DNA of 13,586 nucleotides from Deltaproteobacteria bacterium (GTDB taxonomy: Bacteria; Desulfobacterota; Deferrisomatia; Deferrisomatales; Deferrisomataceae). The notes beneath the pieces were generated by a model. It worked only from the letters and a program-made list of their open reading frames with translations, was not told the origin of the DNA and did not search any database. The stretch is from NCBI GenBank assembly GCA_013152215.1, contig JAADGT010000068.1:2835-16420 (forward strand), read 5' to 3'. The translations under genes and the position numbers were made by a program. Positions 1 to 7,373 of this stretch are shown in pieces; the stretch's first letter is position 1, and every line of letters begins with the position of its first letter.

Positions 1-1
1 C

Positions 2-67
2 GCCCGGCGGGCCGAGGTCGAGAAGGCCCTCCGGGCGCTTCGAGATCACCGCCGAAGGGAGAGGTGA
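2..67 (+). CDS. 3' end of an unidentified rightward gene (partial)
   Basis: Reading from base 2, this frame gives 21 codons ending in TGA at 65-67 (ARRAEVEKALRALRDHRRRE, then R). Nearly all third positions are G or C, as in the real genes of the window, and the peptide looks like a charged amphipathic C-terminal helix. The two other + frames have poorer codon statistics. It would end 12 bp before the stop of the convergent ugd gene. The fragment is too short to assign a family, and it could be chance in such GC-rich DNA. Confidence 0.35.
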   Translation, partial: ARRAEVEKALRALRDHRRRER

Positions 68-79
68 GGGGGGCACGTT

Positions 80-1417
80 CTAGCCTCCCTGCCTCCCGAT
101 GCCGAAGTACGCGAACCCCATCTTTCTCATCTTGGCCGGCTCGTAGATGTTGCGGCCGTCGAACACGGCCGGCCGGCGCATCAGCCCCTTCACCCGCTCG
201 AAGTCGGGCCGCCGGAACGCGCCCCACTCGGTGCACACGGCCAGGCAGTCCACCCCCTCCACGGCCTCGTAGTTGCTGGCGCAGTAGACGATCCCGTCCT
301 CCCCCAGGATCCGGCGAGCGCTCTCCTCGGCCACCGGGTCGTAGGCCCGGATGCGGCAGCCGGCCTCCCTCAGCCGGCCGATCACGGTGAGGCTGGGGGC
401 CTCGCGCATGTCGTCGGTGTTGGGCTTGAACGAAAGGCCCCACACGGCCACCGTGGCCCCGGCCGGGTCGATGCCCTCGGCCCGGAACCATTCCAGGATC
501 TTGTCGGCCAGCACGTGCTTCTGCCGGGCGTTCACCGAGTCCACGGCCTCGAGCACCCGCGCGTCGTAGCCGGCCTTCTTGGCGGTCTGGATCAGGGCCT
601 TCACGTCCTTGGGAAAGCACGACCCGCCGTAGCCCACGCCGGGGAACAGGAACTGGTACCCGATGCGGGAGTCGGCGCCCATGCCCAGCCGAACCGCGGC
701 CACGTCGGCCCCGACCCGCTCGCAGATGTTGGCGATCTCGTTGATGAACGAGATCTTCGTGGCCAGCATGGCGTTGGAGGCGTACTTGGTCATCTCGGCC
801 GACCGGATGTCCATCACGAGGATCGGGTGATTGGTGCGGGTGAACGGGGCGTAGAGCTCCTTGAGGATCTCGGCCGTGCGCACGTTGTCGGTGCCCACGA
901 TGATCCGGTCGGGCTTGAGGCAGTCCTGGACCGCGTTGCCCTCCTTGAGGAACTCGGGGTTCGAGACCACGTCGAACTCCAGGTCGTCGAGCCCCCGGGC
1001 GTCGAGCTCGGTCCGGATGGCGTCGCGCACCTTCTCGGCCGTGCCCACCGGCACGGTGGACTTGATCACCACGATCCGGTAGGCCTCCATCACCTGTCCA
1101 ATGGACCGGGCCACCGCGAGCACGTGCTGGAGGTCGGCCGAGCCGTCCTCGCCCTCGGGCGTGCCCACCGCGATGAACAATAGGAGGCTGCGCTCCACCC
1201 CCTCGGCCAGGTCGGTGGTGAAGGTGAGCCGCCCCTCGTTCACGTTGCGCTCGAGCAGCTCCTGGAGCCCCGGCTCGAAGATCGGCACCTCCTTGCGCCG
1301 GAGCTTCTCGATCTTCTCCTCGTCGATGTCCACGCACACCACGTCGTTGCCCATCTCGGCGAAGCATGTGCCCGTGACGAGCCCCACGTATCCGGTTCCG
1401 ATGACGCAAAGTTTCAT
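80..1417 (-). CDS. ugd: UDP-glucose 6-dehydrogenase
   Basis: This 445-aa cytosolic enzyme oxidises UDP-glucose to UDP-glucuronate with two NAD+. The N-terminal Rossmann nucleotide-binding motif GTGYVGL is at residues 7-13. The middle of the protein carries NPEFLKEG (153-160) and the helix KYASNAMLATKISFINE. The catalytic cysteine is Cys267 in GYGGSCFPKD. The C-terminal UDP-binding domain contains the WGLSFKPNTDD motif. Length and motif order are normal for the UDP-glucose/GDP-mannose dehydrogenase family. The frame stays open far upstream, but the ATG at 1417 gives the canonical MKLCVIGTGYVG start. No clear Shine-Dalgarno sequence precedes it; the 38-bp spacer to coaBC is instead a CCAAC-rich repeat. 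It is probably the last gene of the leftward block. Its product feeds the UDP-glucuronate epimerase at 5716. Confidence 0.95.
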   Translation of the reverse strand: MKLCVIGTGYVGLVTGTCFAEMGNDVVCVDIDEEKIEKLRRKEVPIFEPGLQELLERNVNEGRLTFTTDLAEGVERSLLLFIAVGTPEGEDGSADLQHVLAVARSIGQVMEAYRIVVIKSTVPVGTAEKVRDAIRTELDARGLDDLEFDVVSNPEFLKEGNAVQDCLKPDRIIVGTDNVRTAEILKELYAPFTRTNHPILVMDIRSAEMTKYASNAMLATKISFINEIANICERVGADVAAVRLGMGADSRIGYQFLFPGVGYGGSCFPKDVKALIQTAKKAGYDARVLEAVDSVNARQKHVLADKILEWFRAEGIDPAGATVAVWGLSFKPNTDDMREAPSLTVIGRLREAGCRIRAYDPVAEESARRILGEDGIVYCASNYEAVEGVDCLAVCTEWGAFRRPDFERVKGLMRRPAVFDGRNIYEPAKMRKMGFAYFGIGRQGG

Positions 1418-1455
1418 GGTGTCGGTTCTCGGTCGTTGGTTGTTGGTGGGTTGGA
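1418..1455. repeat. CCAAC-rich simple repeat in the coaBC-ugd spacer
   Basis: On the minus strand this 38-bp spacer is an imperfect run of CCAAC/CCAC/ACGACC units with almost no G, ending just before the ugd ATG. It takes the place where a ribosome binding site would be expected. The nonamer ACCAACGAC recurs at 12837-12845 in the gene-free region on the right. Confidence 0.5.
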
Positions 1456-2712
1456 TCAGCCCTCCTCCCAGAACTCGGGCCGCTCGGCCTCGGGCTCCCA
1501 GGAGGGCTTCTGGCTTCCCCGGCGGAGCTTGGCCACCAGGCCCAGGATCCGGTCGGCCACCCGGTCCTTGCTCATCCGGGGCACCCCGATCCGTTCGCCC
1601 GAGGCCGTGAAGATGACCACCTCGTTGGTGTCCACGTGGAACCCGGATCCGGGCGCGGTCACGTCGTTGGCCACGATGGCGTCGAGGCGTTTCTCCGCCA
1701 GCTTGGCCCGGGCCCCCTTCTCCATGTCGTGGGTCTCTGCCGCGAACCCCACCAGGATCTGGTCCGGACGCTTGTTGCGACCGAGCTCCTTCAGGATGTC
1801 GGGGTTGGGCTCCAGCTCCAGGGACGGGGGCCCGCCGGAGCGCTTCTTGATCTTCTGGGATGCCATGGCCGCCGGCCGCCAGTCGCACACGGCCGCGGCC
1901 ATCACGATCACGGTGGCCCGGTCCGCCTGGGCCATGACCGCGTCACGCATCTCCCGGGCCGTGGTGACCCGGATCACCTCGGCGTGGAGCGGAGGGGGCA
2001 ACGAGGTGGGGCCGGAGACCAGGATCACCCGGGCGCCCCGCCGGACGGCGGCCCGGGCGAGGGCGTACCCCATCTTTCCGGACGAGTGGTTCGACACGAA
2101 CCGCACGGGGTCCATGGGCTCCAGGGTGGGCCCGGCGGTCACCAGCACGGTTTCGCCGGCCAGGTCGTTCGGGGTGAGCACCCCCTCCAGGGCCTCCACG
2201 ATCTGCAGGGGGTCGGCCATCTTGCCCTTGCCCGTGACCCCGCAGGCCAGCTCCCCTTCGGCCGGGCCCACGAACGCGAAGCCCCGCTCGCGCAAGCGAC
2301 GGACGTTGTCCTGCACGGCCGCGCTCTCCCACATGACCACGTTCATGGCCGGGGCGAACAGAACCGGCACCCGGGTGGCCATGATCATGGTGGAGAGGAA
2401 GTCGTCGGCCAGCCCGTTGGCCACCTTGCCCAGGATGTTCGCCGTGGCCGGGGCCACCACCAGGGCGTGGGCCCGATCGGCCAGGGCCACGTGGCCGATC
2501 TCGGGGCCCCGGAACAGCTCGAACATCTGGTGGGTCACGGGGTTGCCGGAGATCGTCTGGAAGGTCAGCGGGGTGACGAAGTTCATGGCGTTCTTCGTCA
2601 TCACCACGTGCACGTTGGCCCCGCGCACCGTGAGCTCGCGGCACAGGTACACGCTCTTGTAGGCGGCGATGCCGCCGGTGACCCCCAGGAGGATCTCCTT
2701 GCCCCGAAGCAT
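1456..2712 (-). CDS. coaBC: Bifunctional phosphopantothenoylcysteine decarboxylase / phosphopantothenate-cysteine ligase
   Basis: This 418-aa protein carries out two consecutive steps of coenzyme A synthesis. It couples 4'-phosphopantothenate to cysteine (CoaB) and decarboxylates the product to 4'-phosphopantetheine (CoaC). The N-terminal flavin-dependent CoaC half has GVTGGIAAYK (10-19), the active-site His74 in HVALAD, PAMN (121-124) and the catalytic Cys157 in ELACG. The CoaB half begins near residue 185 and shows VTAGPTLEPMDPVRFVSNHS (191-210), SSGKMGYALA, the KIKK lysine motif and GFAAET. The length is typical. The ATG at 2712 lies 3 nt after the stop of the metallo-hydrolase and has no good Shine-Dalgarno sequence, so translational coupling is likely. 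Cysteine ligation is CTP-dependent in the bacterial family. Confidence 0.96.
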   Translation of the reverse strand: MLRGKEILLGVTGGIAAYKSVYLCRELTVRGANVHVVMTKNAMNFVTPLTFQTISGNPVTHQMFELFRGPEIGHVALADRAHALVVAPATANILGKVANGLADDFLSTMIMATRVPVLFAPAMNVVMWESAAVQDNVRRLRERGFAFVGPAEGELACGVTGKGKMADPLQIVEALEGVLTPNDLAGETVLVTAGPTLEPMDPVRFVSNHSSGKMGYALARAAVRRGARVILVSGPTSLPPPLHAEVIRVTTAREMRDAVMAQADRATVIVMAAAVCDWRPAAMASQKIKKRSGGPPSLELEPNPDILKELGRNKRPDQILVGFAAETHDMEKGARAKLAEKRLDAIVANDVTAPGSGFHVDTNEVVIFTASGERIGVPRMSKDRVADRILGLVAKLRRGSQKPSWEPEAERPEFWEEG

Positions 2713-2715
2713 CGG

Positions 2716-3339
2716 TCAGTACACGAAGAAGGGGTTGGTGCGTTTTTCGGTGGCCACGGTGGTGGCCGGGCCGTGGCCCGGGTACACCACGGTGTCGTCG
2801 GGTAGGGTGAAGATCTTCTCCCGCACCGACCGGATCAGGGTGTCGTAGTCGCCGCCCTGCAGGTCGGTCCGGCCGATGGACCCGGCGAACAACAGGTCGC
2901 CCACGAACACCTTCTTGTCCACCACCAGGCTCACGGAGCCGGGGCTGTGGCCCGGGGTGTGGAGCACGCTGAGGGCGAAGGAGCCGAAGGGGATCGTCTG
3001 CCCCTCCTCCAACAGCACGTCGGGCTCGGGCGCGGCCTCGACCCTCATGCCGAACAAGAGCCCCTGTCCGGGCAGCCCTTTGAGCAGCGGCAGCTCGTCG
3101 GGGTGCACGCACACCGGCGCGCCGGTGGCCCGCTTCATGCCCGCCAAGCCCTCCACGTGGTCGAAGTGGCCGTGGGTGGCCACGATGGCCACTGGCTTCA
3201 GGTCCCGCGCCTGGAGGGTCCGGAGGATCACCGGCGTGTCGCCCCCCGGGTCGATCACCACGGCTTCGCGGGTGGCCTCGTCACCCAAGATGTAGCAGTT
3301 GGCCTGGATCGGCCCGACCACGAGTTGTTCGAGAATCAT
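2716..3339 (-). CDS. MBL-fold metallo-hydrolase, glyoxalase-II-like
   Basis: This 207-aa cytosolic protein of the metallo-beta-lactamase superfamily has the full set of metal ligands: THGHFDH (55-61; His56, His58, Asp60, His61), His131 in HTPGHSPGS, Asp148 in VGDLL and His189 in YPGHG. This is the pattern of short GloB-like hydrolases, which lack the long C-terminal domain of true glyoxalase II (about 250 aa). Thioester hydrolysis of the hydroxyacylglutathione type is therefore only a family-level guess. The ATG at 3339 is preceded by GAGG at a workable distance. The gene is close-coupled to coaBC (3-nt gap). A purine-rich repeat cluster lies just upstream, so transcription may either start in that gap or read through from the mutase. 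Confidence 0.88.
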   Translation of the reverse strand: MILEQLVVGPIQANCYILGDEATREAVVIDPGGDTPVILRTLQARDLKPVAIVATHGHFDHVEGLAGMKRATGAPVCVHPDELPLLKGLPGQGLLFGMRVEAAPEPDVLLEEGQTIPFGSFALSVLHTPGHSPGSVSLVVDKKVFVGDLLFAGSIGRTDLQGGDYDTLIRSVREKIFTLPDDTVVYPGHGPATTVATEKRTNPFFVY

Positions 3340-3360
3340 GGCAACGCCTCGGTTCCTTTA

Positions 3361-3400
3361 GAAGGCTGGAAGGCTAGGAGGCTAGAAGGCTTGAAAGCCT
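3361..3400. repeat. Five-unit 8-bp tandem repeat (consensus GAAGGCTA)
   Basis: Five consecutive 8-bp units occur here: GAAGGCTG, GAAGGCTA, GGAGGCTA, GAAGGCTT and GAAAGCCT. They lie 21 bp upstream of the metallo-hydrolase start. At 3479-3497, next to the mutase stop, the same motif recurs inverted (TAGCTTCTAGTCTCTAGCC, reverse complement GGCTAGAGACTAGAAGCTA). The two copies therefore bracket the 168-bp gap 3340-3507. The gap is visibly more AT-rich than the flanking genes and contains no gene I can support. Confidence 0.7.
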
Positions 3401-3507
3401 CCCGGATTCCAGCACGTTCTATGAACTACCACACATCTTCGCCTTCACCTCACGGGCCGAAGTCCCCCAAGATTTCTTTAGCTTCTAGTCTCTAGCCCGC
3501 AGGGCCC

Positions 3508-4947
3508 TTATGGGGCTTCTTCCCCCAGCACCCAAGCCCGGCCGGCCTCCAGGAGCCGCTCGAGCGCCTCGTCGGAGTCGGCCTCGGCATAGAGCCGCAC
3601 CACCGGCTCGGTGCCCGACTTGCGCACCAGCACCCATGCCCCCCCCTCCAGCAGGAACTTGTGGCCGTCCGTCGTGACCACGTCCTGCACCTTTCGGCCC
3701 GCGAACCCGTCCGGGGTCTCGCGCACCTTGGCCTCGAAGGCCTCCTCCTGCCGGGAGGTCAGGCGCAGGTTCACCCGGCGGGTGCGGTACCGGCCCACCC
3801 GGACGTACAGCTCCTCGAGCTGCTGGATCAGGGGGGTGCCCCGCCGGGCCACCATCTCGGCCGCCAGCAGGCAGGCCAGGATGCCGTCCTTCTCCGGCAC
3901 GTGGCCCCGCACGGACAGGCCTGCCGACTCCTCGCCGCCCAGGGCCACCTGATCGCGGCGGATGAGGTCGCCGATGAACTTGAACCCCACCGGGGTCTCG
4001 AACACGGGCCGCCCCAGATCCCGGGCCACGGCATCCAGGAGGTGGCTCGTGGCCACGCTGCGGGCGACCCCTCCCTCGAACCCGCGCTCGCGCACCAGGT
4101 AATCGAGCAGGAGCCCCAGGAAGTAGTTGGGCTCCAGGAACGCGCCGCCGCGGTCCACCACCCCGAAGCGGTCCGCGTCGCCGTCGGTGGCCAGGCCCAA
4201 GCAGATCCCCGGGTCGTCGGCGACCGCAGCGATCAGCTCGGGGATATTGGCGCGGCTGGGCTCGGGCGCCCGGCCGCCGAACAGGGGGTCGGGCTTGTCG
4301 TGGAACACGACCACGTCGCACCCGGCCTCGCGCAGCAGCTCGTCCAGGTACCCCCGGGCCGTGCCGTGGAGCACGTCCACTGCGACACGCAGCCTGGCCG
4401 AGCGGATCGCCTCCAGGTCCACCAGTTCCCGGATCCGGTCCAGGTAGTCGGGCCTGGGGTCGTGGCCCGCGATCAGTCCCCGGTCCCGGGCCTCCTCGAA
4501 CCCCAGGGCCTCGTAGGAGCCCTCGGCCATCCGGCGGTTGGCCCGCTCCTCGATGTCCCGGGTGGTCTCGGGCAGGGCCGGGCCGCCCCAGGCCGGGCTG
4601 AACTTGACGCCGTTGTACTCGGGGGGGTTGTGGGAGGCGGTGAAGTTCACGGCGCCGTCGCGGCCGTGGCGCAGGATGTCGTACGAGACCACCGGCGTGG
4701 GCACGTCGCGGGGGGGCAGGAACGTGCGGATCCCGTTGCCCGCGAACACCTCGCAGGCGATCCGGGCGAACCGCTCCCCCATGAACCGGGTGTCGTAGGC
4801 CACCAGCACGCCCCGCTCGTCCAGCCCCCCGGCCTTGAGGTGGTCGGCGATGGCCTGGACCACCACCCGGACGTTGTCGAAGGTGAACGCGTCGCACAAC
4901 ACGGCCCTCCAGCCGGAGGTGCCGAACTTCACGGTGGGAGTGGTCAT
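3508..4947 (-). CDS. Phosphohexomutase (phosphoglucomutase/phosphomannomutase family)
   Basis: This 479-aa cytosolic enzyme of the alpha-D-phosphohexomutase superfamily interconverts hexose 6- and 1-phosphates. All four family signatures are present. The phosphoserine loop is TASHNP with Ser105. The Mg2+ loop is DGDADR (255-260). The sugar-binding loop is GGEESAG (338-344). The C-terminal phosphate-binding loop is RKSGTEP (442-448). The N-terminus KFGTSGWRA is also typical. GEESAG is common to both glucose- and mannose-active members, so specificity cannot be read. Because it lies near ugd and a UDP-glucuronate epimerase, a glucose-1-phosphate role is plausible. The ATG at 4947 has GAGGA upstream at good spacing. 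The gene lies 34 bp after the nitroreductase, in the same direction. Confidence 0.93.
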   Translation of the reverse strand: MTTPTVKFGTSGWRAVLCDAFTFDNVRVVVQAIADHLKAGGLDERGVLVAYDTRFMGERFARIACEVFAGNGIRTFLPPRDVPTPVVSYDILRHGRDGAVNFTASHNPPEYNGVKFSPAWGGPALPETTRDIEERANRRMAEGSYEALGFEEARDRGLIAGHDPRPDYLDRIRELVDLEAIRSARLRVAVDVLHGTARGYLDELLREAGCDVVVFHDKPDPLFGGRAPEPSRANIPELIAAVADDPGICLGLATDGDADRFGVVDRGGAFLEPNYFLGLLLDYLVRERGFEGGVARSVATSHLLDAVARDLGRPVFETPVGFKFIGDLIRRDQVALGGEESAGLSVRGHVPEKDGILACLLAAEMVARRGTPLIQQLEELYVRVGRYRTRRVNLRLTSRQEEAFEAKVRETPDGFAGRKVQDVVTTDGHKFLLEGGAWVLVRKSGTEPVVRLYAEADSDEALERLLEAGRAWVLGEEAP

Positions 4948-4981
4948 GGGATGTCCTCGTCGCAGGGTCGGGATGCCAGGA

Positions 4982-5488
4982 TCAGAACCGCCCCACGATC
5001 AGGTCCTCGAGGGGCAGGCGCTGGGGGTTGCCGTGGCGGTCCCCCTCGGGGAAGCCCACGGCCACCACGGCCATGAGCTCCAGGTGGGCGGGCACCCCCA
5101 GGATCCGTTCCACCTCCTCCCGCTGATTCAGGATCTCGCCGAGCCAGCACGCCCCCAGCCCGGTCGCGTGGGCCTCGAGGAGGAGGTTCTGCAGGCACGC
5201 CCCGACTCCCTGAAGGTCCTTCTCCCGGTGGTAGGACGAGGCCGTGTCGAGGAACACCGCCACGGCCAGCGGCGCCGATCGGAGGATCCGTCCGTACTTG
5301 GTGCACCGTGCCAGCTGCTCGCGCACCTCCGGCGCCTGGACCACCACGAACCGCCAGGGCTGGTTGTTCAGACCGGAAGGCGCCCAGCGGGCGGCGTCGA
5401 GCAGGCGCTCGATCCGGTCGGGCGGGACCGGTTCGGGCCGGAACCGGCGCACGCTACGGCGGCTGCGAATGGCTTCGGAGGTGTTCAT
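4982..5488 (-). CDS. Nitroreductase-family FMN-dependent oxidoreductase
   Basis: This is a 168-aa flavoprotein of the nitroreductase superfamily. It has the N-terminal FMN-phosphate motif RSRRSVRRF (8-16), the APSGLNNQPW segment (36-45) and GVGACLQNLLLEAHATGLGACWLG, a conserved helix and turn near the active site. Family members reduce nitro groups, quinones or flavins with NAD(P)H. The natural substrate cannot be inferred, and short members like this are often of unknown role. The frame is open 17 codons further upstream, but the ATG at 5488 starts the canonical MNTSEAIRSRRSVR and has AAGGA a few bases before it, so I chose it. A sigma70-like promoter lies about 90 bp upstream, making this the likely first gene of the leftward transcription unit. 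Confidence 0.9.
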   Translation of the reverse strand: MNTSEAIRSRRSVRRFRPEPVPPDRIERLLDAARWAPSGLNNQPWRFVVVQAPEVREQLARCTKYGRILRSAPLAVAVFLDTASSYHREKDLQGVGACLQNLLLEAHATGLGACWLGEILNQREEVERILGVPAHLELMAVVAVGFPEGDRHGNPQRLPLEDLIVGRF

Positions 5489-5579
5489 GGATTCCTTGTG
5501 TGCCCGGGCTCGAAAGGCCGGGGGAAACGGGCGAACCACTTCGGCGAAGAGCCGGCTCGGGGCCGGCGACAGGGCGCGG

Positions 5580-5609
5580 AGTATAGCAGCGCCGATCGGA
5601 AAGGGTCAA
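5580..5609 (-). promoter_or_regulatory. Sigma70-type promoter for the leftward nitroreductase-mutase unit
   Basis: On the minus strand, TTGACC (5609-5604) and TATACT (5585-5580) are separated by 18 bp. They match the housekeeping consensus at 5 of 6 and 5 of 6 positions. The predicted start, near 5573, leaves a leader of about 85 nt before the ATG at 5488. The divergent epimerase shares this 227-bp intergenic region, but I see no equally good + strand promoter. Confidence 0.7.
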
Positions 5610-5715
5610 GAAATCCCGCGATTTCAGGCGAGTTTCGCCGGGGTTCCTGGCCGGGCGACCGGGGTTCTGTTACCATCCCCGCGATCCGAATCCAACCGAA
5701 GAAAGGAGCGGCGGC

Positions 5716-6693
5716 ATGGACGTTCTCGTCACCGGCGCGGCCGGGTTCATCGGGGCTGCGGTGGCCGAGTTCTTGCTCGACCGGGGAGACCGGGTCGTGG
5801 GGCTGGACAACCTGAACGACTACTACGACGTCGGGCTGAAGGAGGCCCGCCTGAGCCGTTTGCAGGAGCGGGAGGGGTTCTCGTTCCTCCGGGGCGACGT
5901 GGCCGACCCCGGCGATGTGGCCGCGGCCTTCGACCAGGGCCCGTTCGACGTGGTGTGCCACCTGGCAGCCCAGGCCGGGGTCCGCTACAGCCTCCAGAAC
6001 CCCCTGGCCTACGGCCGGGCGAACCTCACGGGGTTCCTGCACATTCTCGAGGCGTGCCGCCACCGGGGCACCGGCAACCTGGTGTACGCCTCCTCCTCGT
6101 CGGTGTACGGGGCGAACGAGAAGGTTCCGTTCTCCGAGACGGATCGGGTGGACCGGCCGGTGAGCCTGTACGCCGCCACCAAGGTGGCCAACGAGCTGAT
6201 GGCCCACACCTACCACCACCTCTACGGGATCCCGGCCACGGGACTTCGGTTCTTCACCGTGTACGGCCCGTGGGGCCGGCCCGACATGGCGCTGTTCACC
6301 TTCACCCGTAAGATCCTGGCGGACGAGCCCATCGACGTGTACAACCACGGCGACATGGAGCGCGATTTCACCTACATCGACGACATCGTGCGGGGGGTGG
6401 TGGCCGCCATCGACCGGCCCCTGGGGTTTGAGGTGGTGAACCTGGGCAACCACCGGCCGGTGCGGCTGGAGCGGTTCATCTCGGTGCTGGAGGACGCCCT
6501 CGGGAGGAAGGCCCGGCGCAACTACCTGCCCATGCAGCCGGGCGACGTGCCCCGCACCTACGCGGACGTGTCCCGGGCCAAGGAGCTCTGGGACTGGGAG
6601 CCCACGACCCCGATCGAGGTGGGGATCCCCCGGTTCGTGGAGTGGTACCTGGGCTGGGCGGCTAGCGTTGGACACGGGCGATCCGGGGGGTAG
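5716..6693 (+). CDS. NAD-dependent nucleotide-sugar epimerase, UDP-glucuronate 4-epimerase-like
   Basis: This 325-aa extended short-chain dehydrogenase probably converts UDP-glucuronate to UDP-galacturonate in the cytosol. It has the NAD motif GAAGFIG (7-13), VVGLDNLNDYYDVGLKEARL (27-46; the NLNDYYD stretch is characteristic of the UDP-glucuronate epimerase clade), SSSSVYG (126-132) and the catalytic YAATK (Tyr152, Lys156). It also has RFFTVYGPWGRPDMALFTF, another hallmark of that clade. It is slightly shorter than typical members (about 335 aa). AAGGAG lies 7 nt before the ATG. Ugd, encoded at 80-1417, would supply its substrate, supporting a route to galacturonate for lipopolysaccharide or capsule. 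A closely related 4-epimerase with another substrate is the main alternative. Confidence 0.9.
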   Translation: MDVLVTGAAGFIGAAVAEFLLDRGDRVVGLDNLNDYYDVGLKEARLSRLQEREGFSFLRGDVADPGDVAAAFDQGPFDVVCHLAAQAGVRYSLQNPLAYGRANLTGFLHILEACRHRGTGNLVYASSSSVYGANEKVPFSETDRVDRPVSLYAATKVANELMAHTYHHLYGIPATGLRFFTVYGPWGRPDMALFTFTRKILADEPIDVYNHGDMERDFTYIDDIVRGVVAAIDRPLGFEVVNLGNHRPVRLERFISVLEDALGRKARRNYLPMQPGDVPRTYADVSRAKELWDWEPTTPIEVGIPRFVEWYLGWAASVGHGRSGG

Positions 6694-6696
6694 ATT

Positions 6697-6750
6697 GGGG
6701 CGGGGGTCTGCTGGAGAGCTCCGCGCGGCCGGAAGCAGACCCCATGCCCC
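6697..6750 (-). repeat. Short copy (A) of a palindromic repeat element
   Basis: This begins 3 bp after the epimerase stop. GGGGTCTGCT (6703-6712) pairs perfectly with AGCAGACCCC (6734-6743), and the outer GGGGC (6697-6701) pairs with GCCCC (6746-6750). The 21-nt loop, read on the minus strand, begins TCCGGCCGCGCG and ends GCTCTCC; both borders match the long copy at 12624-12808. Similarity continues past the palindrome on the high-coordinate side (CGGCGG next to the stem, and an AAGGGGAAACTTGC box at 6777-6790 on the minus strand). The hairpin has no T-tract, so it is not a canonical terminator. Confidence 0.8.
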
Positions 6751-6757
6751 ACCGCCG

Positions 6758-6805
6758 AGCCTGCGGGGGGATCGGTGCAAGTTTCCCCTTTTCCGCAAGC
6801 AGGCT
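6758..6805. other. Second stem-loop in the DUF4863 leader region
   Basis: AGCCTGC (6758-6764) pairs with GCAGGCT (6799-6805), and GGGGA (6767-6771) pairs with TCCCC (6784-6788) inside it. Together with the adjacent palindrome this makes 6697-6805 a two-hairpin segment. It lies 65 bp ahead of the DUF4863 start. It overlaps the AACTT box shared with the second repeat copy, so it may be part of that element and not a regulator of the downstream genes. Confidence 0.45.
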
Positions 6806-6870
6806 GTCTCGCGGCCTGGCGGAGCTTCCCACTGGATCGCGCGCCGGAAGGGGCGCGGAAGGAGACCCCC

Positions 6871-7338
6871 ATGGGCATCCAAGAACTGTTGACGGCCCTG
6901 GAGCCGGTGTTCGACGCGCTGACGGGGCTGGATCTGTCCCGGCCGGATGAGGCACGGGAGCATCTGGCCGCGGCGTTCCCGACGGACGGGGAGGTGGTGG
7001 GGAGGCTCCGGGCCCTGGTCGAGGCGGGCGTGGCCGAGGGGTGGCTGTGCGATCAAGAGGCGGGCAGCGCCCGGTTTTCCCGGGTGGCCAAGCCTGGCGA
7101 GGCCACCCGGGGGTTTTCCGTGGACGCGGTGGAGCTCTCGGGCCCCGGCGTGTGGCACCGGCATCCGGCCGGGGAGGTGAACCTGTGCTTCGCAGCCGGT
7201 TCCGACGCCGTCTTCGACGGGTTTTCGGAGGGATGGGTGGTGTTCGGCAAGGGCTCGGAGCACGTGCCCACCGTCTCGGGCGGGAGGATGCTCCTGCTCT
7301 ACTTCCTGCCGGGCGGCCGGATCGACTGGAAACGCTGA
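6871..7338 (+). CDS. DUF4863 family cupin-like protein (4-hydroxylaminobenzoate lyase-like)
   Basis: This is a 155-aa protein. The segments GVAEGWLCDQE, GFSVDAVELSGPGVWHRHPAGE and GWVVFGKGSEHVPTVSGGR with LYFLPGGRIDW resemble the DUF4863 family as I remember it; one branch is named 4-hydroxylaminobenzoate lyase (PnbB). His96, His98, Glu102 and His131 form a cupin-like metal-ligand pattern. The frame is open to 6775, but GGAAGGAG lies 6 nt before the ATG at 6871, which fixes the start. The pentaheme cytochrome begins 35 bp downstream, so the two are probably cotranscribed. No other nitroaromatic pathway gene is adjacent; the nitroreductase at 4982 is in a different transcription unit. The actual substrate is unknown, and the family assignment is from memory. 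Confidence 0.62.
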   Translation: MGIQELLTALEPVFDALTGLDLSRPDEAREHLAAAFPTDGEVVGRLRALVEAGVAEGWLCDQEAGSARFSRVAKPGEATRGFSVDAVELSGPGVWHRHPAGEVNLCFAAGSDAVFDGFSEGWVVFGKGSEHVPTVSGGRMLLLYFLPGGRIDWKR

Positions 7339-7373
7339 TCCTCCGGGTCCCGTTGCCCTCGAAGAGGATGCCC

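Noticed and set aside
80..1888. A 602-residue version of Ugd with a 157-residue N-terminal extension
   Set aside because: The extension overlaps coaBC in another frame and is low-complexity. The ATG at 1417 gives the standard Rossmann start.
6758..6805. Possible cobalamin riboswitch because of CGGTGCAAG at 6773-6781
   Set aside because: The expected downstream core (CUGCCCCCGCAACUG-like box) and the B12 box are absent, and the same area matches the repeat family.
6697..6870. Possible cyclic-di-GMP (GEMM) riboswitch ahead of the cytochrome cluster
   Set aside because: Such riboswitches can precede cytochrome genes in this type of organism, but no GCAAAGCC-type core or tetraloop receptor is visible.
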